DNA of 64,000 bases from Saccharothrix sp. ST-888 (GTDB lineage Bacteria; Actinomycetota; Actinomycetes; Streptomycetales; Streptomycetaceae): NCBI RefSeq assembly GCF_000955975.1, contig NZ_JYJF01000001.1:124001-188000 (forward strand), written 5' to 3'. The notes below the pieces were generated by a model, which worked only from the letters and a program-made list of their open reading frames with translations, ran no database searches and had not been told where the DNA came from. Both the position numbers and the translations under genes were made by a program. Positions 24,801-32,891 of the stretch are shown in pieces. Each line of letters opens with the position of its first letter. The stretch's first letter is position 1.

Positions 24801-25130
24801 ATGACCGCGCCCCTGCCAGGCTTCGCCGGACACACCTACCTGTTCCAGGTCGACAACGGTGCCGCCTTCCGCAATGCCTACTCGGCCGACGGGACGCGCC
24901 TGCGCTGGGAGGGTCTCGGCGAGTCCGCCGGCCAGTGGGACGACGTCGCGCTGCACGTCGCCGAGGTCGGCCCGCAGCTGTACTTCGTCAGCTGGACGGA
25001 GTCGAGCGGCCTCACCGTCAGCCATGTGATGGACCTCGCCAAGCTGACGGTCCGCGCGTTCTGGACCTACGAGGGCGAGGGCGGCCGGGTCGGCGAACTG
25101 CACACCGGCACGCTGGAGCAGGTCGTCTGA
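24801..25130 (+). CDS. MoaF-like lipocalin-fold protein
   Basis: A 109-residue protein (FAGHTYLFQVDNGAAFRNAY ... LRWEGLGESAGQWDDVALHVAEV ... YFVSWTESSGLTVSHVMDL) matching the short MoaF-like family. Members have a small lipocalin-like barrel. The original MoaF was named from a molybdenum cofactor locus, but no molybdopterin gene is nearby, so the function is unknown. The ATG at 24801 has AGAGGA upstream. Confidence 0.75.
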   Translation: MTAPLPGFAGHTYLFQVDNGAAFRNAYSADGTRLRWEGLGESAGQWDDVALHVAEVGPQLYFVSWTESSGLTVSHVMDLAKLTVRAFWTYEGEGGRVGELHTGTLEQVV

Positions 25131-25182
25131 GCCCCTCTCCGGGGGGCCTTCGGAGGACGAGTACAGGCCGAGGTCTTCCGTT

Positions 25183-25204
25183 TCGCGCAATTCCCCGCGC
25201 CCCT
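25183..25204 (-). repeat. second copy of the AGGGGCGCGGGGAA-TGCGCGA repeat
   Basis: Reverse complement of 25183-25204 differs from 2379-2400 at one base. It lies between the convergent MoaF-like gene and the esterase-like gene. Confidence 0.7.
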
Positions 25205-25223
25205 GATGGCGTTCCCGACTGCC

Positions 25224-26381
25224 CTAACCCGGCGGCACCTTGAGGTGCTGGGAGAGGAACTCCAGCGCCGGGGGCAGCAGTCGGCCCCAGGTCCTGAAGT
25301 TGTGGCCGCCGCTGGGCAGTGTGGCGGTCGCGACGGTCATCGGCGGCCGGACCGCGGCCACGAAGGCGTCGGTCTGCTGCCGGTAGCCACCGTCCCCCTC
25401 GGCCGTTCCGGCCACCATCACCGAGACCGCCGGGTTCGGCAGGTTCTTCAGCCGCCACAGCAGGTCCGCCTCGTTGCGGCGCTGCTCGCTGCCCTTGAAC
25501 AGGTCACCGGTGGTGGCGTCCTCGGCCGCCTTGTAGTAGCCGGAGAGCGAGACCCCGGTCAGGAACGCCCCCGGGTCGCGCATCGTCAGCTTGAGCGCGC
25601 AGTACCCGCCGGTCGAGTCGCCCACCACACCCCAGGCGTGCGGGTCGGCGGCCACCCGGTAGCTGCCCTCCACCACCCTGGGCACGTCCTTGGCGAAGTA
25701 CGTCTCGGACTGCGGGCCGCCCGGGATGTCCTCGCACTCGGTGTCGGCGGGCATCGCCGGTGAGGGGCGCATCAGGACCAGCACGGTCGGCTGCATCCTG
25801 CCGGTCGCCATCAGGTTCAGCGCCGCGCCAGGGTAGTTGAGCCTGGTGATCAGGTTCCTGGCGTCGCCGGGGAATCCGGTCAGCACGATCGCGGCCGGGA
25901 ACCTGCTGTGCTGCCGGTCGGGGTGGAAGTACTGCGGGGGCAGGTAGACATAGCCGTCCGTGCTCAGCCCGCTGGCCGGGCCCGGGATGCGCACGGAGTC
26001 GATCCGCCCGACCCGCCCGGGGTCGCGGCCGACCACCCCGCCGCCCTGGACGGCCTCCTGGCCGAGCACCTGGACCACCACGGCACCCGCCGTCTTCCGG
26101 TTGTCGCCGCCGGCGCCCGTCCCGCTCTGCACGGTCACCGGCCCCTGGTTCCCTCTGCCCAGCAGGTCGTCCCAACTGCTGTAGAAGGAAAAGTAGTTGT
26201 TGGCGACCAGGGCGAGTGCACAGAGCACCGTCAGCTGGGTGACCAGCAGCGCTCCGATCCGGCCGAGCACCGACCGCCAGCTCGTCCTGGCCAGCCTCGG
26301 CCACAGCCACACCGTCGCGGCCGTCACCAGTACCGCGGCGAGAATCGCCAGCGCCAGCACCTTGTGGCTCGTCAGCCCCAT
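25224..26381 (-). CDS. membrane-anchored alpha/beta hydrolase (esterase D/PF00756 type)
   Basis: A 385-residue protein. Two N-terminal hydrophobic segments (VLALAILAAVLVTAATVWL and LLVTQLTVLCALALVA) are followed by an extracellular esterase domain of the mycolyltransferase-like type. Its nucleophile motif is GVVGDSTGGYCALKLTM and its late His lies in LPSGGHNFRTWGR. Related streptomycete proteins are annotated as putative esterases; the substrate is unknown. The ATG at 26381 has GGGAGC upstream. It is transcribed alone, separated from the SDR gene by a terminator. Confidence 0.85.
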   Translation of the reverse strand: MGLTSHKVLALAILAAVLVTAATVWLWPRLARTSWRSVLGRIGALLVTQLTVLCALALVANNYFSFYSSWDDLLGRGNQGPVTVQSGTGAGGDNRKTAGAVVVQVLGQEAVQGGGVVGRDPGRVGRIDSVRIPGPASGLSTDGYVYLPPQYFHPDRQHSRFPAAIVLTGFPGDARNLITRLNYPGAALNLMATGRMQPTVLVLMRPSPAMPADTECEDIPGGPQSETYFAKDVPRVVEGSYRVAADPHAWGVVGDSTGGYCALKLTMRDPGAFLTGVSLSGYYKAAEDATTGDLFKGSEQRRNEADLLWRLKNLPNPAVSVMVAGTAEGDGGYRQQTDAFVAAVRPPMTVATATLPSGGHNFRTWGRLLPPALEFLSQHLKVPPG

Positions 26382-26477
26382 CGCCTGCTGCTCCCGTGCG
26401 CTCCGGATGGCCCTGTGCCCGAACTCTGTGGCCCTACGTCCGAACCTACGCCTTCCGCACCTGCCGGTGCACCGGAC

Positions 26478-26512
26478 GCCCCACCCGGTCGGCTCAGTCG
26501 ACCGGGTGGGGC
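26478..26512 (-). terminator. terminator of the SDR gene
   Basis: Perfect 14-bp stem GCCCCACCCGGTCG (26478-26491) with CGACCGGGTGGGGC (26499-26512), 7-nt loop, 52 bp past the SDR stop. Confidence 0.85.
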
Positions 26513-26563
26513 GCAAGCTGGCGGCCGAGCCCGTACAGCGCGTGCCGCCGGGTGCCGCCGGGG

Positions 26564-27367
26564 TCAGGCGTGGGTGCCGCCGTCGATCCGAATCTCGGTA
26601 CCGGTGACGAAGGCGCCGTCGTCCGAGGCCAGCATCGCGACCACGGCGGCCACCGTCTCCGGACCCGCGAAGCCGTACGCGTTGCCGGCCTGGAGAGCCG
26701 GGCTGAGCTTGGCGAACAGCGACATGTCGGCGTCCTCCGGGATGCCGGGGCCACGGTTCTGGCCGCTGGCGCCGGAGGCGTCGGTCATCCCGCTGCTGAT
26801 CGAGCCGGGTGCGACACACACGGCACGCAGGCCCTGCTTCGCGTACTCGAGCGCGATGGCGTGGGTGAACGACTGGATGCCGCCCTTGCTCGCCGCGTAC
26901 GCCGCCATGTACGGGTGGGCGAAAGTCGCCGACGTGGAGCTGAAGTTGACCACCGCGCCACGGCCGGTGGCCAGCAGTGCGGGCAGCGCCTCGCGGGTCA
27001 CCAGGAAGGTGCCGGTGAGGTTGACGGCCAGCACCCGGTTCCAGAACTCCAGGGTGGTCTGCTCGGTGTGCGCGGAGCGCAGGATCCCGGCCGCGTTCAC
27101 CAGCGCGTCCAAACCGCCCAGTTCGCCGATCGCCTCGGCGACCACGGACGTGACCGAGCCCTCGTCGGAGATGTCGAGCGCCTTGGTGATCAGCCGGCCG
27201 GCCGTGCCGTCGGCGGCGGCCAGCTCCCGGGTGGCGGCCAGCCCGGCCTCGGCGACGTCGGCGGCCACGACGGTGCCGCCCTCCTGCAGGATCCGGCGGG
27301 CGGTGGCCTGGCCGATGCCCGAGCCCGCGCCGGTGATCAGCGCGCGACGGCCCTCGAAGCGGTTCAT
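26564..27367 (-). CDS. short-chain dehydrogenase/reductase
   Basis: A classical SDR of 267 residues: cofactor motif TGAGSGIG near residue 12, NAAG, catalytic Ser in VNFSSTS, and YAASK as the Tyr-x-x-x-Lys pair, with a C-terminal EIRIDGGTHA. The Asp at VVAADVAE after beta-2 suggests NAD(H). The ATG at 27367 has AGGGAGAG upstream. It is divergent from a TetR gene with a palindrome between, so the TetR probably represses it. Substrate unknown. Confidence 0.88.
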   Translation of the reverse strand: MNRFEGRRALITGAGSGIGQATARRILQEGGTVVAADVAEAGLAATRELAAADGTAGRLITKALDISDEGSVTSVVAEAIGELGGLDALVNAAGILRSAHTEQTTLEFWNRVLAVNLTGTFLVTREALPALLATGRGAVVNFSSTSATFAHPYMAAYAASKGGIQSFTHAIALEYAKQGLRAVCVAPGSISSGMTDASGASGQNRGPGIPEDADMSLFAKLSPALQAGNAYGFAGPETVAAVVAMLASDDGAFVTGTEIRIDGGTHA

Positions 27368-27423
27368 GGAGCTCTCCCTGTGGGGGATGGTGCGATTGGT
27401 TACGGCTTCACGATACGCCTTGT

Positions 27424-27438
27424 TGGCACGTTGTGCCA
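27424..27438. promoter_or_regulatory. candidate TetR operator
   Basis: Perfect palindrome TGGCAC-GTT-GTGCCA in the 110-bp divergent region between the SDR and TetR genes, 40 bp upstream of the TetR GTG. Confidence 0.55.
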
Positions 27439-27477
27439 TGTCCGCACACTGCGCCCTGCTGCCGGTAGACTGCGGCC

Positions 27478-28134
27478 GTGACCACTCCTCGACCGTCGCT
27501 GACCGAACGCCGCAAGGCCGCCACGCTGAACGAGATCGCGCTGGCCGCCGCCAGACTCTTCGCCGAACACGGGGCGGAGGGGGCGGAGGGAACCCCGGAC
27601 GCCGCAGGCGCCGAGGGGATCACCGCCGAGGAGATCGCCCGCGCCTCGGGTGTCTCACTGCGGACCTTCTACCGGTACTTCCGCACCAAGGAGGACGCCG
27701 TCGCACCGCTCCTCGCGAACGGCGTCCGGCACTGGCTGGACGAGCTGGCCGACGGCCCGCGCGAGCTGCCCGTGCCGCAGGCACTGGAGCGCTCCGCGAG
27801 GATCGCGCTCACCGCCGCCCCCGGGCGTCCGGCCGTCGCGCTGGACCTGGTGCGCGGAATCCTGCGTACCGCCCGGCACGACCCCGACCTGCTCGCCGTC
27901 TGGCACCGGGTGCACCACGACTCCGAGCTGGAACTCGCCCGGGTGCTGGCCGACCTGGCCGGGACGGACGCGGACCCGCTGGAGCTCCGGCTGGTGGCGG
28001 CGGCGGCCAATACGGGCATGCGGGTGGCCATGGAGTCCTGGGCCGCTTCCGAGGCGCCGCCGGGGGAGGCCGCAGGGCTCGCGGCGCGGTGCATCAGCGA
28101 GCTGACGGCGGGCCTCCGGCTCTGGACGGACTGA
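27478..28134 (+). CDS. TetR-family transcriptional regulator
   Basis: A 218-residue regulator. The N-terminal HTH is interrupted by an Ala/Glu/Gly-rich insertion (EGAEGTPDAAGAEG, about residues 33-48) between helix 1 and the recognition part ITAEEIARASGVSLRTFYRYFRTKED. The ligand domain follows. The GTG at 27478 directly begins the frame. It is divergent from the SDR gene and probably controls it and itself. Confidence 0.85.
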   Translation: MTTPRPSLTERRKAATLNEIALAAARLFAEHGAEGAEGTPDAAGAEGITAEEIARASGVSLRTFYRYFRTKEDAVAPLLANGVRHWLDELADGPRELPVPQALERSARIALTAAPGRPAVALDLVRGILRTARHDPDLLAVWHRVHHDSELELARVLADLAGTDADPLELRLVAAAANTGMRVAMESWAASEAPPGEAAGLAARCISELTAGLRLWTD

Positions 28135-28180
28135 CCGCAGGCGACCACCGCCCCCGGCCGCGTGCGTGGGACCCGCGCGG

Positions 28181-29044
28181 CTACACGGGGACCACGGCCA
28201 CCGGGCAGTGCGCGTGGTGGAGGACGGCATGGACGGCGCCGCCGAGGCGCAGTCCGAAGTGGGGTGCCGGCTGGTGGCGGGCGATCACCAGCAGAGCGGC
28301 GTTCCGGGAGGCTTCGACCAGAGTGCCGGCGGTGGCGCCCGTCAGGTGATCCGTGCGGACGGGGATGTCGGGGTAGTCCTCCCGGACGGGGTCGCAGGTG
28401 TGGTCCAGCAACTGCTTGTGCTGGTGGGCCTCCTCCCCCAGTTCGTCGATCATCGGCGCCGCGTGCGCGACGTCGGCGACCACCGGCGACCAGACGTGCA
28501 CGGCACGTACCGGCAGCCCGAAGGTCTCGGCCTCGCGGAGCCCGAACCGCAGGGCCTCGCCGTCCCGTTCGTCCCGGATCGCCACCAGGATGTGGTCACC
28601 CGAGGAGGCCGTCTGCCGCACCACGACGGTCGGACAGCTGGAGTGGGCGCAGATCCGCAGGCTGACCGAGCCGAGCAGCAGGGAGGCGAAGCCCCCGTGG
28701 CCCCGGCTGCCGACGACGGCGAGTTCGGCGTGTTCGGCGGCGGTGAGTACGGCCAGCGCCGCGTCCCGGGGAACGACGTCACCGGTCAGCCGCAGGCCGG
28801 GATGGGCGGCGGCCAGCTTGCCGGTCGCCTCGTCCAGGACACTCTGGGCGTTCTTGAGGATGAGGTCGGTGACAGCCTCGCTCGCCCGTGGGGAGAGCGT
28901 GACGGTACCGGTGTTGACCGCGTGGACCAGGTGCAGGGCGCAGCCCCGCCGCTCGGCCTCCTGGGCGGCCCACTCGGCGGCGGCCGTCGCCTGCGGCGAA
29001 CCGTCCACCCCGGCGACGATGCCTGCGGGGGATCTGCTGTTCAT
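28181..29044 (-). CDS. tandem-domain universal stress protein
   Basis: A 287-residue UspA-type protein with two domains (about 1-145 and 150-287). The first keeps the ATP-binding signature GSRGHGGFASLLLGSVS; the second (ARHQPAPHFGLRLGGAVHAVLHH) lacks the GxxG pattern and is probably non-binding. Such proteins respond to stress or hypoxia in actinobacteria. The ATG at 29044 has GGGAG 8 nt upstream. It is convergent with the TetR gene. Confidence 0.87.
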   Translation of the reverse strand: MNSRSPAGIVAGVDGSPQATAAAEWAAQEAERRGCALHLVHAVNTGTVTLSPRASEAVTDLILKNAQSVLDEATGKLAAAHPGLRLTGDVVPRDAALAVLTAAEHAELAVVGSRGHGGFASLLLGSVSLRICAHSSCPTVVVRQTASSGDHILVAIRDERDGEALRFGLREAETFGLPVRAVHVWSPVVADVAHAAPMIDELGEEAHQHKQLLDHTCDPVREDYPDIPVRTDHLTGATAGTLVEASRNAALLVIARHQPAPHFGLRLGGAVHAVLHHAHCPVAVVPV

Positions 29045-29251
29045 ACTCGGCTCCCGGAACGCTCCACGCCTTGCGCCCGGCCCGTTCCACACCTTCTCCG
29101 GTTCGGGCCGTCCCACAGGGCCCTGGTACCAGGATGCATCGCCGCGCCCGCCAGGGGGACCCGGCCGGACTCCCCGTCCGGCGGCGGCTCCGGGCCGGGC
29201 GGCGGCTCCCGCGCGCCCGGCCCGGGACGTGTGCACGTCGCGGTGCGCGGC

Positions 29252-30187
29252 TCAGGCGAAGGCCAGGGCCCGGGCGGGGTTGGTACGGAACACCAGGTCG
29301 GGCAGATCGGCCCCGAACTCCCGTACCAGGCGCGGGCGCAGCGTGGCCAGCAGGTACGGCATGCCCGGCGCACCACGAGCCGCCGAGGTGGTGGTGTCGC
29401 CACCGAGCAGCAGCCGCTCGGCGTGTCCCGCTTCGAGGAGCGCGGCCAGGGTGTCGAAGAGGTGGTGGTCGGTGGCGTGGTTGGCCCGTGACGGCCCGTC
29501 CAGGGCGACGTACGCTCCGGATTCGGCGGCCTGGCGCTGGAGGCGCAGGTCCGGGAAGCGGTTCAGGTGGCCGAGGATCACGCGGTGCGGCGGGACGCCG
29601 AGGCGGTCGCAGAGCAGGCCCAGGACGTCGAGGGCGCCGGTGCCCAGTTCGTGGTGGACCGCGATCGGCGCACCGGTGGCGTGGTGGGCCTCGGCCGCTG
29701 CCGTCATGGTCCGGCGGGCGTGCCGGTCCAGGCCGTGGAAGCCGCCCGCCACCTTGATCAGCCCGGCCCGCCCGGCGGGCTGGGCAGGACCGGCGGGCTC
29801 AGTGAGTTCGGCGGGCTCGGTGAGTTCGGTGACGAAGAGCTGGGCCAAGTCCAGGTCGCGGAGCTGCTCCGGGGCGTAGTGGGCGGCCTGGTGCAGACCG
29901 GTCGCGGCGACCAGGTGGACCTCGGTGGCGCGGGAGAGCGCGATCAGGTCGGGGCGCCGACGGCCCATCCCGTGCGGCGTCCACTGGACCACGGCCTGTC
30001 CGCCGAGAGCGGCGAAGGCGCGCAGCTCGCTCTCGGCGGCCGCCACGTCGTCCAGCTCCTGGCCGGGGAGCAGCCGACTGCGCATGAAGAGGTGGTCGTG
30101 CGCGTCGCAGACGCCGAGTTCGGCGGGGTCGAGATCGCCGAGGACGGTACGGACGGCCGGACTGCCACCGCTGCCGCCGCCGCTCAT
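29252..30187 (-). CDS. phosphotriesterase-family metal hydrolase
   Basis: A 311-residue TIM barrel of the PTE/PLL family. Metal ligands in order: DAHDHLF (HxH), Lys in GLIKVAGGF, His in AVHHELGTG, His in ILGHLNRFP and Asp in LLGGDTTTS. Members hydrolyse lactones or phosphotriesters. A repeat-encoded insertion (ELTEPAELTEPAGPAQPAG) precedes the Lys. The ATG at 30187 overlaps the previous stop (ATGA). It is the last gene of a TetR-DUF4865-CMD-PTE unit. Substrate is unknown; a lactone is plausible. Confidence 0.85.
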   Translation of the reverse strand: MSGGGSGGSPAVRTVLGDLDPAELGVCDAHDHLFMRSRLLPGQELDDVAAAESELRAFAALGGQAVVQWTPHGMGRRRPDLIALSRATEVHLVAATGLHQAAHYAPEQLRDLDLAQLFVTELTEPAELTEPAGPAQPAGRAGLIKVAGGFHGLDRHARRTMTAAAEAHHATGAPIAVHHELGTGALDVLGLLCDRLGVPPHRVILGHLNRFPDLRLQRQAAESGAYVALDGPSRANHATDHHLFDTLAALLEAGHAERLLLGGDTTTSAARGAPGMPYLLATLRPRLVREFGADLPDLVFRTNPARALAFA

Positions 30188-30648
30188 CGAATCGCCTCCG
30201 CCGTCCCGGTCCCGGTCCCGGTCCCGTCGCCGTCCTCGGCCTCGCCGCCGTCTTCGCCGCCGACCTCCGCCAGAGCGGCGGCAGCCACCCGGAGGCCGGC
30301 CAGTGCCTTCGGGACACCGATGTACGGGGCGAGGTGCACGAAGACCTCGACGATCTGCTCGGCTGTCAGGCCGACCCGCAGGCTGCTGCGGACATGGCCG
30401 TGCAGCTGGGGCTCGACCCCGCCGAGGGCGGCGAGTGCCGCGAGGTTGAGCAGCTGGCGATCGCGCAGGGCCAGGCCCTCACGCTGGTAGGTGCCGCCGA
30501 AGAGGCTGGTGACGATCCAGTCGGGGAAGCCGGGGGCGAGTGCCTCCAGCCCCGGCAGGGTGGCGCGCTGGGTGGGCCCGTCCACCAGGTCGTCGAGCAT
30601 CCGGTAGCCGCGCTCGCGGTCGAGGTCGGCGGGGGCGAAGGTGTGCAC
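30184..30648 (-). CDS. carboxymuconolactone decarboxylase family protein
   Basis: A 154-residue AhpD/CMD-fold protein: DRQLLNLAALAALGGVEPQLHGHVRSSLRVGLTAEQIVE (in parts), then APYIGVPKAL. It has the His of the family but no CxxC pair, so it is not an AhpD-type peroxidase; a gamma-carboxymuconolactone decarboxylase-like role is more likely. The C-terminus has a Gly-Thr repeat from a GGTCCC hexamer. The GTG at 30648 lies 4 nt after the DUF4865 stop; the stop overlaps the phosphotriesterase ATG. Confidence 0.85.
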   Translation of the reverse strand: MHTFAPADLDRERGYRMLDDLVDGPTQRATLPGLEALAPGFPDWIVTSLFGGTYQREGLALRDRQLLNLAALAALGGVEPQLHGHVRSSLRVGLTAEQIVEVFVHLAPYIGVPKALAGLRVAAAALAEVGGEDGGEAEDGDGTGTGTGTAEAIR

Positions 30649-30652
30649 GGGA

Positions 30653-31285
30653 TCAGTCCTTCTCGGTGGCCGGGAGGGCGTCGAGCTCGGGGCGGGACAG
30701 GTGCAGCACCCGGTAGGCGGTGCAGGTGGTGTCGTCCCCGTCCGCCGGGGCGGTCTCCTGGCGCCACAGGGCGAAGCGGAGCAGCTCCCAGCGGTACGGG
30801 TCGAGGGCGACGGCGACGGAGTGCAGGCCGGGCCGGTCGGAGAGTTCGGCGAGCGCGCGGGCGACCGCCTCGTCGGGGTCGGCCCCCTCGGCGAGCCGTA
30901 CGGTGCGGCGGGTGGCCGTACGGGGTGTCAGCTCGCGGTCCGGCCCGAGCCGCAGGCCGGTGCCGATCCAGTGCCGGACGGGCGGGCGGCCGAAGTCCGC
31001 GCTGAGGCCGGCGAAGCCGGGGCCGCGCAGGAAGCCGGCCATCGCCTCGGTGGAGCGCCAGAGATAGAACGGCGCGTACTGGTTCACGGGCGAGCCGCCG
31101 TCGGCCCCGGGCCCGACGGGGGCGCCGCCCGCGTGCCCGCCATGGCCTCGTTCACGGATCAGGTACGCCTTGAGGCCTAGGCCGGGCAGCCGGTCCAGCA
31201 GGTGGCCCTTGGCGGCGACGCGCTCTCTGATGATCCGCATGTCGTAGCCGGCGGGCAGGGTGATTTCGTACTGCATCGCTTGCAC
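30653..31285 (-). CDS. DUF4865 family protein
   Basis: A 210-residue protein with the DUF4865 pattern: MQYEITLPAGYDMRIIRERV, GLGLKAYLIRERG, NQYAPFYLWRSTEAMAGFL and FGRPPVRHWIG. It may have a dimeric alpha/beta-barrel fold; function unknown. The GTG at 31285 has GGAGG 9 nt upstream; an ATG 9 nt further in is the alternative. It is cotranscribed with the CMD-type and phosphotriesterase genes and lies 75 bp after the TetR stop. Confidence 0.8.
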   Translation of the reverse strand: MQAMQYEITLPAGYDMRIIRERVAAKGHLLDRLPGLGLKAYLIRERGHGGHAGGAPVGPGADGGSPVNQYAPFYLWRSTEAMAGFLRGPGFAGLSADFGRPPVRHWIGTGLRLGPDRELTPRTATRRTVRLAEGADPDEAVARALAELSDRPGLHSVAVALDPYRWELLRFALWRQETAPADGDDTTCTAYRVLHLSRPELDALPATEKD

Positions 31286-31360
31286 GGGGTGCTTCCTCCG
31301 GATGTTCCGTCAGTGGATGCGCGAGGCCGGTGGGCGCGGGCCTCAGTGGGCGCGGGACCC

Positions 31361-31918
31361 TCAGTGGGCCCGCAGTAGCGCCAGGGCGCCGCGGACCGCC
31401 CGGAGGAAGGGCTCGGGCGAGTCGGCGGCGCGGGCCAGCACATAGCCGCCCTGGACCACGGCGGCGATGGCAGCCGCGACCTCGGCCGGGTCCGGTCCGG
31501 TCGCGAACTCGCCTGCGGCCTGGCCCTCCGCGACGAGGTCGGCGAGCCGTCCACGCAGCCAGTCGAAGGTCTCCCCGACCGGACGGCGCAGCTGCGGTTC
31601 GGCGATCACGTCCGGGTCCTGGGCCATCCGTCCGATCCGGCAGCCGCGCAGCACCTCGCGGTCGCGCAGCAGGTACGCCTCGATGCGCTCGTACGCCGTG
31701 CCGGGGCCCGAGAACTGCTCCTCGGCGAGGGCCCTGAGCTGCTCGGCGCTGCGGCCCAGCGCGGCGGCGGCGAGGTCGCTCTTGCCGCTGAAGTGGTGGT
31801 ACATGCTGCCCTGCCCGACGCCGGAGCGCTGCTGGATCGCCTTGGGGCTGGTGCCGACGTACCCGCGCTCCCAGAGGAGCTCCTGGGTGGTCTCGATCAG
31901 TCGTTCACTGGTGGCCAT
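31361..31918 (-). CDS. TetR-family regulator of the DUF4865 operon
   Basis: A 185-residue TetR protein with HTH SPKAIQQRSGVGQGSMYHHFSGKSDL and a C-terminal domain of the LmrA/YxaF type (REVLRGCRIGRMAQDPDV). The ATG at 31918 is used because an operator-like palindrome sits just 7 bp upstream. The operator over its own promoter suggests it represses itself and the genes behind it. Confidence 0.88.
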   Translation of the reverse strand: MATSERLIETTQELLWERGYVGTSPKAIQQRSGVGQGSMYHHFSGKSDLAAAALGRSAEQLRALAEEQFSGPGTAYERIEAYLLRDREVLRGCRIGRMAQDPDVIAEPQLRRPVGETFDWLRGRLADLVAEGQAAGEFATGPDPAEVAAAIAAVVQGGYVLARAADSPEPFLRAVRGALALLRAH

Positions 31919-31925
31919 GGCTTCA

Positions 31926-31947
31926 CTGTACATACCAGTAGGTACAG
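31926..31947 (-). promoter_or_regulatory. candidate TetR autoregulatory operator
   Basis: CTGTAC-ATACCAGTAG-GTACAG: perfect 6-bp outer arms around a TACCAGTA core. It lies 7 bp upstream of the TetR ATG and resembles LmrA/YxaF-type sites. Confidence 0.65.
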
Positions 31948-32017
31948 AACGCCAGAGATTAAAGAACCGGGGACGGACCTCCCATGAGCTGGAGAGTCGG
32001 ACGGCGAGTGCATGAGC

Positions 32018-32051
32018 CCGGTGGGACCAGGCAGTCCCCTGGTCCCACCGG
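32018..32051 (-). terminator. terminator of the SDR gene at 32.1 kb
   Basis: Perfect 14-bp stem CCGGTGGGACCAGG (32018-32031) with CCTGGTCCCACCGG (32038-32051), 6-nt loop. Confidence 0.85.
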
Positions 32052-32060
32052 CCTAGAACA

Positions 32061-32786
32061 TCACCATGGCACGACTCCGTTGTCGTCGAACAGCTGACCG
32101 GTGGGGCCGTCGTCGGGCAGAGCCGCCAGCCGGATCGCGATCGCCGCGCCCTGCTCGGGGGTCTGAGTACCGCTGAACCCATTGAGGTCGGTAGCCACGT
32201 AGCCGGGGCAGGCGTTGTTGATCAGAATGTTGGTGCCGCTCAGCTCCTTGGCGTACTGGATGGTGACGGCGTTGAGGTAGGTCTTCGTCGGCGCGTAAGC
32301 CCCGCTGATCCCTCCGAGGTCGACACCGGGCGTGGTCTGCAGGGCCAAAGAGCCGACATGACTGGACTGGTTGACGATCCGCGGGTGCGCCGAGCGGCGC
32401 AGCAGCGGCAGCATCGCGTTGGTGACCCGGATGACGCCGATGACGTTGGTCTCCACCAGCCGCCGCACGGTCTCCAGGTCGATGGTTGTGGGCTCCTCCG
32501 GCCAGCCGCCTGCGACGCCGGCGTTGTTGACCAGCACGTCAAGGCGGCCCGCTCGCTCCTCGATCAACTCCGCTGCGGCGGTCACGCTCTCGTCGTCGGT
32601 CACGTCCAGGGGCACGCCGAACGCGTCGGCACCCGCCGCGCGCAGTCTCGCCACGGCGTCCATCCTGCGCTGCTCGTCTCGGGCGCCGACACCGACACTC
32701 CAGCCCAATGCGCCCAGCCCGGCCGCGATCTCGTACCCGATTCCCTTGTTCGCGCCGGTGACCAGCGCGATCGTCTTCTCACTCAT
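32061..32786 (-). CDS. short-chain dehydrogenase/reductase
   Basis: A 241-residue SDR of the carbonyl-reductase type: TGANKGIG at residue 10, NNAG, Ser in NQSSHVGS, YAPTK catalytic pair, then NACPGYVATDLN. TGANKGIG, with GARD after beta-2, suggests NADP(H). The ATG at 32786 has a weak ribosome site. It is divergent from a LysR gene 105 bp away, which probably activates it. It ends at a strong terminator. Confidence 0.88.
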   Translation of the reverse strand: MSEKTIALVTGANKGIGYEIAAGLGALGWSVGVGARDEQRRMDAVARLRAAGADAFGVPLDVTDDESVTAAAELIEERAGRLDVLVNNAGVAGGWPEEPTTIDLETVRRLVETNVIGVIRVTNAMLPLLRRSAHPRIVNQSSHVGSLALQTTPGVDLGGISGAYAPTKTYLNAVTIQYAKELSGTNILINNACPGYVATDLNGFSGTQTPEQGAAIAIRLAALPDDGPTGQLFDDNGVVPW

Positions 32787-32891
32787 GACAGCGAGCATGG
32801 CTGCGCTTCGACCAGGCACCAACACCGTCTCGGCCAGGCAGCGATACCCGAGCGACATCGATCGGCCGTCCGCCGAAGTTACTGTGACTGC

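Noticed and set aside
21790..25175. Similarity of 'GLYSSS' translations at about 21.80 kb and 25.16 kb
   Set aside because: It comes from short similar DNA in non-coding sequence on either strand. The frames have no start or ribosome site and overlap an operator or repeat.
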